Source: CAZGOM01 sp964542875
Lineage (GTDB): Bacteria > Planctomycetota > Phycisphaerae > Phycisphaerales > Phycisphaeraceae
Direction: 5' to 3'
DNA length: 24,348 nucleotides
NCBI GenBank assembly: GCA_964542875.1
Contig: CAZIWA010000082.1
Location: 1 to 24,348 of the forward strand
Shown here in pieces: positions 7,219 to 13,188 of the stretch (the first letter of the stretch is position 1; every line of letters starts with the position of its first letter). A model generated the notes under the pieces. It ran no database searches, was not told the DNA's origin, and worked only from the letters and a program-made list of their open reading frames with translations. The translations under genes were made by a program, and so were the position numbers.

Positions 7219-8667
7219 ATGAAGAAGATTAAAGAGTTACGCGCACGTCTGGCCGCCTTGCTCAAGGAAGCCAACGACATCACCGCCAAGGCAGACGCTG
7301 AAAAACGCGACCTGACCGAGGCCGACTCAACCGCCATCAAGGCGAAGCTGCTGGAGGTCGCCAAAGTCAAAGGCGACATCGCCACTCTTGAAGAACTTGC
7401 CACCGCCGAGCGTGACGCAGGTTCTTCCATCACCACCGAAACCCGCAGCATCACCACCCCCGGCGCCGGCGCTGGCGATGAAGGCGATGAAGAACAGGAA
7501 CATCGTTCAGCCCCCAAGCCCAAGGGCCGGGTCGGCATTGAAATCCTGCCCCCCAACGTACGCCGTTATGGTCAAGTCCGTTCCTTCTCCGGCGCCACCC
7601 GGGAAGCAAGGGAACTCACCGCCTATCGGTTCGGCGTGTTCTTCGCCGCCACCCAGGGCCGCGGCTGGGCTCAGAAGCGGGCCAAGGAAATCGGCATTGA
7701 AATCCGCCTCCATAGCGAGGGGGATGAGAACAAGGGCGGGGCGCTTGTCCCCGATGAGTTTGAAAACTCCATCATCGACTTGCGCGAGCAGTACGGCGTT
7801 TTCCGCCGTCTCTCCCGCGTGGTCCCCATGAGCGGCGACACCAAGAACATTCCCCGCCGCACGGGTGGGCTCACCGCCTACTTTGTGGGTGAGGGCCAGA
7901 CCATCACCGAAAGCACCAAGGGTTGGAACCTGGTGAAGCTCACTGCCCGCAAGCTGGCGGTGCTGACGAAGTACACCAACGAACTCAGCGAGGACGCCAT
8001 CATCTCTATCGGGGATGACCTCATGAATGAAATCGTTTACGCGCAGTCTCAAAAGGAAGACGATTGCGGGTTTAACGGCGACGGTACCAGCACTTACGGC
8101 GGCATCCTTGGCTTGTGCCCCAAACTGCTTTCTCTCTCCGGCACCATCGCCAATATTGCCGGGCTGACAGTTTCGACGGGAACCGGCTACGCGTCCAGCT
8201 ATGGCGCAATTGTCCGTCAGGATTTTCAGAAGGTTAAGGCTAAGTTGCCCACCTTCGCGGACACCCCCAACGCCCGTTGGTATTGCCACAAATCCTTCTT
8301 CGCCGAAGTGATGGAGCCTTTGATCCTTGCCGCCGGCGGTGCGACCGCAGCGGAAATTGAGGCGGGCGGGCGTCCGCGCTTCCTGGGTTACGACGTGGAA
8401 TACGTTCAGGTCATGCCCAAGGTTTCGGCGGTAAGCCAAGTGTGTGCCCTGCTGGGTGACATCGCTCTGGCCAGCAAGTTCGGCGACCGTCGGCAAAACA
8501 CCTTTGCCACCTCTGACTCCGCCCTCAACACATTTGAAACAGACGAAACGGCGCTCCGCGGCACCGAGCGTTTCGACATCAACGTTCATGACGTGGGTAA
8601 CGCCAGCGGCTCCGGTCCGCTCCGCATCCCCGGCCCTGTCGTGGGCCTCATCACCGCCGCCTCCTGA
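7219..8667 (+). CDS. Major capsid protein, HK97 gp5 fold
   Basis: A 482-residue capsid protein of the PF05065 family. Residues 1-70 are a charged coiled coil (MKKIKELRARLAALLKEAND), the scaffold-like delta domain. A flexible Gly/Pro/Glu linker with basic residues follows (about 75-115). The mature region shows ALVPDEFENSIIDLREQYGVF, the N-arm/E-loop-like RRLSRVVPMSG, a TAYFVGEGQTITES strand, and a P-domain-like ISIGDDLMNEI. Cleavage by the upstream protease is expected in the linker. GGGAG lies about ten bases before the ATG. It follows a structured leader and is followed by GC-rich hairpins, consistent with separate control of this abundant product. Confidence 0.95.
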   Translation: MKKIKELRARLAALLKEANDITAKADAEKRDLTEADSTAIKAKLLEVAKVKGDIATLEELATAERDAGSSITTETRSITTPGAGAGDEGDEEQEHRSAPKPKGRVGIEILPPNVRRYGQVRSFSGATREARELTAYRFGVFFAATQGRGWAQKRAKEIGIEIRLHSEGDENKGGALVPDEFENSIIDLREQYGVFRRLSRVVPMSGDTKNIPRRTGGLTAYFVGEGQTITESTKGWNLVKLTARKLAVLTKYTNELSEDAIISIGDDLMNEIVYAQSQKEDDCGFNGDGTSTYGGILGLCPKLLSLSGTIANIAGLTVSTGTGYASSYGAIVRQDFQKVKAKLPTFADTPNARWYCHKSFFAEVMEPLILAAGGATAAEIEAGGRPRFLGYDVEYVQVMPKVSAVSQVCALLGDIALASKFGDRRQNTFATSDSALNTFETDETALRGTERFDINVHDVGNASGSGPLRIPGPVVGLITAAS

Positions 8668-8692
8668 TCCATCGTTACCGACCCGCGCCTCT

Positions 8693-8742
8693 GGGGCTTC
8701 GGCCCCTCAGGCCTGGGCCGGGCCGTCGCCCGCCCCCTTTTT
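8693..8742 (+). terminator. Paired GC hairpins after the capsid gene; second followed by T-run
   Basis: A GGGGC-TTCG-GCCCC hairpin (8693-8706) has the very stable UUCG tetraloop. A second hairpin, CGGGC (8719-8723) pairing with GCCCG (8728-8732), is followed by a C-run and TTTTT at 8738-8742. The second may work as a weak intrinsic terminator. The first may act as an exonuclease block protecting capsid mRNA. The next gene starts 15 bases later on the same strand, so any termination must be partial. Confidence 0.45.
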
Positions 8743-8757
8743 GAAAGCGAGTCCCTT

Positions 8758-9216
8758 ATGAATCCGCTCAAGCAGACCGTCTACCAGAACATCATTCCCC
8801 CCGCCGCACGGGTCGATAACGCCGCTGTCGCCAGCGCAACCATTGATTCACTCGGCTTTGACTTCATCACCATCGTTCTCCTCCTGGGCGCGACTGACAT
8901 CGCCATGGTGAGTTTGAAGGTTGTTGAATCTGACGCCTCCAACATGGGGAGCCCTGCCGACATTGTCGGTACCCGGGTTGGAACCGATGCGGACGCCTAC
9001 GGGGTTACCAGCGTCATCCCGTCCGAAACCGCAACCAACGGCATCGCCGTCTTTGACATCGATTGCCGGGGCCGCAAGCGCTACCTGGACCTCCTGCCTG
9101 TCGTCGGCGACGGCACGGCGGGCACGTTCGTTGCTGGGGTTGCCATCAAGAGCCGGGCCAAAGTCACCCCCACCACCGCGGCGGAACGTGGGGCGCTTCT
9201 GGCCATGGCTGTTTGA
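8758..9216 (+). CDS. Probable capsid decoration / minor head protein, unknown family
   Basis: A 152-residue protein directly after the major capsid gene. The visible pattern is hydrophobic FDFITIVLLLGATDIAMVSL, then VESDASNMGSPADIVGT, and later FDIDCRGRKRYLDLLP and GDGTAGTFVAG. I associate this arrangement with uncharacterised proteins encoded next to capsid genes in phages of several phyla. It looks all-beta, with no signal peptide and no catalytic motif. The position suggests capsid cementing or decoration. It is followed by a strong hairpin, like the capsid gene itself, which fits a highly expressed structural product. Function is inferred from position only. Confidence 0.6.
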   Translation: MNPLKQTVYQNIIPPAARVDNAAVASATIDSLGFDFITIVLLLGATDIAMVSLKVVESDASNMGSPADIVGTRVGTDADAYGVTSVIPSETATNGIAVFDIDCRGRKRYLDLLPVVGDGTAGTFVAGVAIKSRAKVTPTTAAERGALLAMAV

Positions 9217-9232
9217 GTTTGAGGTTGGGGCC

Positions 9233-9267
9233 GGGGCGGTCCCGAACCCGGGACCGCCCCCACTTTT
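9233..9267 (+). terminator. Strong intrinsic terminator-like hairpin
   Basis: Perfect 12-bp stem: GGGGCGGTCCCG (9233-9244) pairs with CGGGACCGCCCC (9249-9260) around an AACC loop, followed three bases later by TTTT (9264-9267). It begins 16 bases after the stop of the probable decoration gene and 19 bases remain before the connector ATG. It likely reduces transcription from the abundant head genes into the connector genes, since downstream genes must still be expressed. Confidence 0.7.
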
Positions 9268-9285
9268 AAACACACCGGAATCGTC

Positions 9286-10077
9286 ATGCGTCTTCAAGCG
9301 ACCATCCCGCCCGCCAGCGAGCCGATTGACCTCAATGAGGCCAAGGCCCATCTACGGGTTGAGCATGCGCTTGATGACGCCCTGATTCTTTCGATGATCG
9401 CCAGCGCCCGGGATTACGCGGAGAAGTACACCGGCCGTCAGATTGTCGCGGCGACTTATGTGGTTGGCTACCGTGACTTCCCCCGCTGCATCCTCCTCCC
9501 TGTTTCACCTGGGCTGGCGGTGCAATCCATCACCTACGTCGACTCCGGCGGGATCCGCCAAACCCTTGCCGCGTCGGGCTACCAGGTTGACGACGTGGGC
9601 GATGTGTGGGAGATCGGCCCCGCCTACAACACCTGCTGGCCTACTCTCCGATGTGAGCCCAATTCTGTACGCATAACCGTGACTGTCGGCTATATCACTC
9701 CATTCACTGCCGCCGCCGACGTGCTGACCTGGCGCGGCCTGGCTCCCACCAATGGCCGGCGCGTTCGCTTGTCCAACTCTGGGGGGTCGCTTCCTGGGGG
9801 GCTTTCGACCGGCACCGACTATTACGCGATCGAGGCCAGCGGCAATACGTGCAAGCTCTCGCTGACAGAGGGCGGGGCGGCCATCACCCTGACCAGCGCG
9901 GGCAACGGCTTGCACTTCGTGGGGCTTCTCCCCGACACCATCCGCTCCGCCATCCTGCTGATGCTGGGGCACTTCTACGAAAACCGGGAAGCCGTCATCA
10001 CCGGCACCATCGCCACCGCCCTCCCCATGTCCGTTTCATCCCTTCTCGACATGAGCACGGATCGGAGGGTGTACTAA
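9286..10077 (+). CDS. Head-tail connector, HK97 gp6-like, with inserted beta module
   Basis: A 263-residue protein. The N-terminus IDLNEAKAHLRVEHALDDAL and ARDYAEKYTGRQI are typical of the gp6-like connector family (PF05135). The C-terminus PDTIRSAILLMLGHFYENRE is the family's last helix. Normal members are about 100-190 residues. Here roughly residues 137-214 (9694-9927) are an insertion between the VGY strand and the final helix, containing GRRVRLSNSGGSLPGGL and TDYYAIEASGNTCKLSL. A related segment interrupts the tail protein at 11305. It builds the adaptor ring below the portal. There is no clear Shine-Dalgarno and the ATG lies just after a terminator-like hairpin. The stop shares a base with the next ATG (TAATG). 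Confidence 0.88.
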   Translation: MRLQATIPPASEPIDLNEAKAHLRVEHALDDALILSMIASARDYAEKYTGRQIVAATYVVGYRDFPRCILLPVSPGLAVQSITYVDSGGIRQTLAASGYQVDDVGDVWEIGPAYNTCWPTLRCEPNSVRITVTVGYITPFTAAADVLTWRGLAPTNGRRVRLSNSGGSLPGGLSTGTDYYAIEASGNTCKLSLTEGGAAITLTSAGNGLHFVGLLPDTIRSAILLMLGHFYENREAVITGTIATALPMSVSSLLDMSTDRRVY

Positions 10078-10400
10078 TGCAAGCAGGCAAGCTCCGCCAT
10101 CCCATCACCATCCAGTCCAGCAGCACCACCCGGAATACCAATGGCGAGACGGTTCCCATCTGGCAGGACGTAGCCAACCGCCGCGCAAGCGTCGAACCGC
10201 TCTCCGGCCGGGAGATGTGGCAAGCGCGTCAAATCGACGCGAGCGTCACCCACCGCGTTACCTTGCGGGCGGACGCCGCATTGAACATCACGCCCAAAAT
10301 GCGTGTCCTTTTCAATGGCCGAATCTTCGACATCAATTTCGCCGACAAACCCGACGAGATCACCCGGAAATACAACCTCTTTTGCACGGAGGCTGTGTGA
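10077..10400 (+). CDS. Head-tail joining protein (head closure, SPP1 gp16-like)
   Basis: A 107-residue protein starting MQAGKLRHPITIQSSS, the diagnostic opening of the PF05521 head-tail joining family, followed by NTNGETVPIWQDVANR, VEPLSGREMWQA and LRADAALNITPKMRVLF. Its stop-codon region ends in FCTEAV. I chose the ATG at 10077, which overlaps the previous stop as TAATG, because the family motif begins there; the frame remains open upstream. It plugs the filled head and presents the surface for tail docking. The stop overlaps the next gene's ATG by one base. Confidence 0.9.
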   Translation: MQAGKLRHPITIQSSSTTRNTNGETVPIWQDVANRRASVEPLSGREMWQARQIDASVTHRVTLRADAALNITPKMRVLFNGRIFDINFADKPDEITRKYNLFCTEAV

Positions 10401-10888
10401 TGGTCCAGGTTCGATTAAAGATTGAGGGTGGCAAGGAACTCGCCAAGGCCTTGGAAGAACTGCCGGAAAAGATGCAGAGGAAGATCCTACGCCCCGCCAT
10501 GTTCCAGGCGGCGGCGGTGGTTTTGTCTGAGGCACGGATTCAGGCTCCCCGGAAAACCGGGTTGCTGTCTTCAACCTTGACGGCAAAAGTCAGCCTCAGC
10601 CGAAAGGGCGAATTAAAGGGCACCGTCCGCACCAAGGCCGGTGATTACCAGGGTAAGACGTTCTACGGCAGTTTTCAGGAATACGGCTGGCGGGCTGGAT
10701 CCCGCAAGAAATACGGCATCAGCCACAAAAAGGGGGCGCGATCTTCAACCGATCTCCGCCCCAAGGTGGACGCCAATCCCTTCATGCGTCGGGCTTTTGA
10801 CCGCACCGCCAATCAATCGGTGCAGATATTCACCGACATGGTGCGCGAGGGCGTGACTAAGACGCTCACGAAACGGGGGAGCAAGTGA
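10400..10888 (+). CDS. HK97 gp10-like neck/tail protein
   Basis: A 162-residue protein with the gp10 family (PF04883) pattern: an N-terminal strand VQVRLKIEGGKELAKALEEL, the helix ILRPAMFQAAAVVLSEARI, the APRKTGLLSSTL motif, a YGSFQEYGWRAGS segment, and the terminal DANPFMRRAFDR motif. The ATG at 10400 overlaps the upstream TGA (TGATG arrangement). Members sit at the head-tail interface and are needed for tail joining or completion. Length is normal. The next gene overlaps its stop with a GTG start. Confidence 0.9.
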   Translation: MVQVRLKIEGGKELAKALEELPEKMQRKILRPAMFQAAAVVLSEARIQAPRKTGLLSSTLTAKVSLSRKGELKGTVRTKAGDYQGKTFYGSFQEYGWRAGSRKKYGISHKKGARSSTDLRPKVDANPFMRRAFDRTANQSVQIFTDMVREGVTKTLTKRGSK

Positions 10889-11304
10889 ACATCAAGGACG
10901 CAACTTTCAAGCGCCTCGCAGGCATTGCCGCGGTTACCGCCATAGCGGGCCAGCGGATCTATCGAAAGCAAGCCGACCAAGGCGCCGTGCTTCCGTACCT
11001 GGTCTACAACCGCATGGGCGGTGCCCCGGGTTATTCGCTTGATGGCCCTAACGGCTTGGGGCAATGCCGGATGTTGATCGAAATCTACGCCGCCACCGAT
11101 GTGCAAGCCGAGCAAATCGCGGCCCTCATCCGCGCCGAACTCCATGGGGATCAAAGCGTTTGGGGTGGCGTCGGCGGCGTGGAGGTGCAGGCCTGTTTCC
11201 TGCTGGATGACCGCGACGAGGTGACCCCATCCCCTGGGGCATCCGGCAATGCATCGACCGGTGTAACCCTCGAATTCCAAATCAACTACACGGAGGGCGC
11301 ATAA
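10885..11304 (+). CDS. Tail completion/terminator protein, DUF3168-like
   Basis: A 139-residue protein starting at a GTG that overlaps the previous stop (GTGA). GGGGGA lies a few bases upstream as the ribosome-binding site. The pattern LPYLVYNRMGGAPGYSLDG, then RMLIEIYAATDVQAEQIAALI and the late TLEFQINYTEGA fits the DUF3168 family of siphovirus tail completion proteins (lambda gpU / HK97 gp10-neighbour type). It would cap the tail tube and join it to the head. No insertion or truncation is seen. The assignment depends on pattern and position; the family is diverse. Confidence 0.8.
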   Translation: MNIKDATFKRLAGIAAVTAIAGQRIYRKQADQGAVLPYLVYNRMGGAPGYSLDGPNGLGQCRMLIEIYAATDVQAEQIAALIRAELHGDQSVWGGVGGVEVQACFLLDDRDEVTPSPGASGNASTGVTLEFQINYTEGA

Positions 11305-11985
11305 GTGACTACCGCCAAACACGCCCACGGCACACAGCTGCAGATGAGCGACGGGGACACCCCCGCCGTCTTCACCACCATCGCCCAAATCACCAACATC
11401 ACAGGGCCCAACGTCGTGATGGATACCGTCGACGTAACCACGATGGACAGCGTGGGGGGCTGGAAAGAATTCATTGCCGGGATGCTCGATGGGGGCGAGA
11501 TCGGGGTGGAAGCCTTCTTGGTGGCAGATGTGACGCAGTTGGAGCAACTTGCCCGCGTGGCTGAAACCGATGCGGACGAACGGATTAAGCCCTACCGCAT
11601 TGTGGTTCCCGACGACACCGACACCAAGACGGCGACGGTGTCCGGCACCACCTGGACCACGGCAACCCATAACTGGAACTCGGCCCAGCCGGTGAGGTTC
11701 ACCACCACCGGGGCGCTCCCGGTCCAGGTCATCCCCGGCCGCATCTACTTTGCCCGCCGCCTCTCCGGCACCACGTTCTCCATCCATGCGACCGCCGCCG
11801 ATGCGGTCGCAGGGACCAATGCCATCAACTCCGGATCCGCCGGCACCGGCACCCACACCGCCAAGAGCGGCACCACCTTCACCTTCAACGCCATGACAAC
11901 GGTGTTCCAGTCTGGCGCCCCCAAAGACGGCGCTTTGTCCCTCAATCTCACCCTCAAAGTCACCGGCCCCGTCACCACCAATTAA
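11305..11985 (+). CDS. Tail-tube-like protein A with inserted beta module
   Basis: A 226-residue protein starting at a GTG that directly follows the previous stop. It is a paralogue of the next gene: both share AKH..GT, ITGP, VDV, WKEFIAG and DGGE near the N-terminus, and TFNA and LKVTGPVT at the C-terminus. Unlike the 131-residue neighbour, residues about 103-188 (11611-11868) contain an extra domain (PVRFTTTGALPVQVIPGRIY, ATAADAVAGTNAI, GTGTHT), related to the insertion in the gp6-like connector. It is probably a second tail-tube subunit or a decorated tube protein, with the insert exposed on the tail surface. Which paralogue forms most of the tube is not decidable from sequence. Confidence 0.8.
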   Translation: MTTAKHAHGTQLQMSDGDTPAVFTTIAQITNITGPNVVMDTVDVTTMDSVGGWKEFIAGMLDGGEIGVEAFLVADVTQLEQLARVAETDADERIKPYRIVVPDDTDTKTATVSGTTWTTATHNWNSAQPVRFTTTGALPVQVIPGRIYFARRLSGTTFSIHATAADAVAGTNAINSGSAGTGTHTAKSGTTFTFNAMTTVFQSGAPKDGALSLNLTLKVTGPVTTN

Positions 11986-12000
11986 CGAAAGGCTCTCTCC

Positions 12001-12396
12001 ATGACCGACGCAAAACACTCTTACGGCACCTCCATCCAAGTGGGCTCTACAACGCTCGCCATGGCCGACAACATCACGGGGCCGTCCATCACCGCGGACC
12101 AGGTGGACGTTTCAGCCCTCGACTCTACCGACGCATGGAAGGAATTCATCGCCGGTCTGATCGACGGGGGTGAAGTAACCATTGAGCAAAACATGAAGAA
12201 AGCGGACTTCACCGCCATGCTCGGTTATCTCGTGGGCCGCACCGCCCAGGCTATCACCCTCACCTACTCCGGAAGCCTTGGCGTCGCCACCTTCAACGCG
12301 CTTGTGACGGCATGCACCCCAGGCCCCGCCGCCAAGGACGCAGCTATCCGCGCTTCCTACACCCTCAAAGTTACCGGCCCTGTGACGTTCACGTAA
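12001..12396 (+). CDS. Tail tube protein B (compact paralogue)
   Basis: A 131-residue protein with AAAGG about eight bases upstream of the ATG. Key segments are AKHSYGTSIQVGST, NITGPSITADQVDVSALDS, WKEFIAGLIDGGEVTIE and the C-terminal YTLKVTGPVTFT. It is a minimal tail-tube fold of the lambda gpV N-domain / TTP type. The compact size and the hairpin after its stop suggest it is the abundant tube subunit, while the upstream paralogue carries an extra domain. The chaperone genes follow directly, as is usual after the tube gene in siphoviruses. Confidence 0.85.
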   Translation: MTDAKHSYGTSIQVGSTTLAMADNITGPSITADQVDVSALDSTDAWKEFIAGLIDGGEVTIEQNMKKADFTAMLGYLVGRTAQAITLTYSGSLGVATFNALVTACTPGPAAKDAAIRASYTLKVTGPVTFT

Positions 12397-12407
12397 GCCG
12401 GCGTCCT

Positions 12408-12426
12408 CCTGGGGAATTTCCCCGGG
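12408..12426 (+). other. GC-rich hairpin after the tail tube gene
   Basis: CCTGGGGA (12408-12415) pairs with TCCCCGGG (12419-12426) over eight base pairs including one G-U, with an ATT loop. No immediate T-run follows, so it is more likely an mRNA-stabilising 3' structure or partial terminator than a full terminator. It lies 12 bases after the tail tube stop. The capsid and decoration genes are followed by similar hairpins. Confidence 0.45.
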
Positions 12427-12472
12427 CCTCATCGCTCACACCCTTTTACCCCCTTCATTAAGGAATCCAACA

Positions 12473-12838
12473 ATGTCCATCCTCTCCGCAGACGAAATCC
12501 TCCAGGCCGACGACCTCCCCCGCGAAATGGTATCCGTCCCCGAATGGGGCAAAGGCCGCTGTGTCTACGTCCGCACCATGACTGCCACCGAACGGGACGC
12601 CTTTGAAATCGCTGAACTTGCCGCCCGTGGCAAGAACATCAAGGCCAATGTCGCCGGCCTCCGTGGTCGCCTGGCCGCCGCCACCATATGCAATGAGGCG
12701 GGTGTACGCCTCTTCGAGGCCGGGCACGGTGAGGCCCTGGGTAAGAAATCCGCCCCGGCTCTGGACCGCATTTTCACCGTGGCCGCCCGGCTCAACAAGA
12801 TCAGCGAGAAGGATGTGGAGGAACTGGCAAAAAACTAA
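12473..12838 (+). CDS. Tail assembly chaperone, short form (gpG-like)
   Basis: A 121-residue protein preceded by AAGGA about nine bases before the ATG. It contains VRTMTATERDAFEIAELAA (about 33-51), a typical tail-chaperone opening seen in gpG or TAC proteins, then a helical region ending EKDVEELAKN. It sits in the canonical place between tail tube and tape measure. The last sense codons GCA AAA AAC form an in-frame slippery heptamer just before TAA, so a fraction of ribosomes should continue into the -1 frame to make a longer GT-like fusion. The short and long forms bind the tape measure and guide tube polymerisation. Confidence 0.85.
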   Translation: MSILSADEILQADDLPREMVSVPEWGKGRCVYVRTMTATERDAFEIAELAARGKNIKANVAGLRGRLAAATICNEAGVRLFEAGHGEALGKKSAPALDRIFTVAARLNKISEKDVEELAKN

Positions 12839-12880
12839 GGGCCCGGCCTTGGCGGATGTTCCTTTTCCGCCTGGCTGGGC
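12829..12880 (+). promoter_or_regulatory. Programmed -1 ribosomal frameshift site (slippery heptamer plus stem-loop)
   Basis: A AAA AAC occupies 12829-12835 in frame with the chaperone gene, immediately before its TAA. After a five-base spacer, GCCCGGCC (12841-12848) pairs with GGCTGGGC (12873-12880, one G-U). Inside it GGCGGA (12851-12856) pairs with TCCGCC (12866-12871), leaving a nine-base loop. An SD-like GGAGGA lies at 12817-12822, six bases upstream of the heptamer. Slippery site, spacer and stem follow the standard -1 frameshift design known for phage tail chaperones. The frame entered is open to 13185. Confidence 0.88.
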
Positions 12881-13185
12881 ATCTGGGGAAGAGCGTGCGG
12901 GAACTGCTGAGGTCCATGGACTCAGCAGAGCTCAGTGAGTGGCAGGCCTACTACAGCATCGAGCCGTTTGGACCAGCTCAAGAAGACTACCGGGCGGGCA
13001 TCTGTGCGGCGGTAACCCATAACAGCGTTCCCCGTGAAAAGGGCGCCAAGCCCGCTCAACCGCAAGACTTCTTCCACAGCCTCCAAAAACCAAAGGCCAC
13101 CCCGCCGGCGGATGACCAGACCGAAGCAGAGCAGCGCGACACCCTGAACCTCCTGAAAAAAGTGATGGCCGTTCCTAAAGCGTAA
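12835..13185 (+). CDS. Frameshift extension (gpT-like) of the tail assembly chaperone
   Basis: This -1 frame segment encodes about 116 residues starting LRARPWRMFLFRLAGHLG and containing KSVRELLRSMDSAELSEW and QAYYSIEPFGP. The latter resembles the T part of tail chaperones (DUF4035-like wording: a short helical region with SxxELxEWxAYY..EP.G). The fusion with the 121-residue G part would be about 237 residues. An ATG at 12856 exists but has no good ribosome site and lies inside the predicted stem, so the product is best read as the frameshift extension rather than an independent gene. It ends four bases before the tape-measure ATG. Confidence 0.82.
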   Translation, partial: LRARPWRMFLFRLAGHLGKSVRELLRSMDSAELSEWQAYYSIEPFGPAQEDYRAGICAAVTHNSVPREKGAKPAQPQDFFHSLQKPKATPPADDQTEAEQRDTLNLLKKVMAVPKA

Positions 13186-13188
13186 ATC

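Noticed and set aside
7507..8589. 360-residue minus-strand open frame across the capsid gene
   Set aside because: Antisense to an unambiguous HK97-type capsid protein; no domain or ribosome site recognised.
10813..12039. 408-residue minus-strand open frame
   Set aside because: It is the shadow of the DUF3168-like, tail-tube and neighbouring genes in a GC-rich region; its composition is Gly/His/Val/Arg noise with no motif, and the plus-strand genes are well supported.
12603..12938. Open frame in the third plus frame overlapping the chaperone genes
   Set aside because: It lacks the chaperone pattern and would need +1 slippage; the AAAAAAC heptamer and downstream stem favour the -1 frame.
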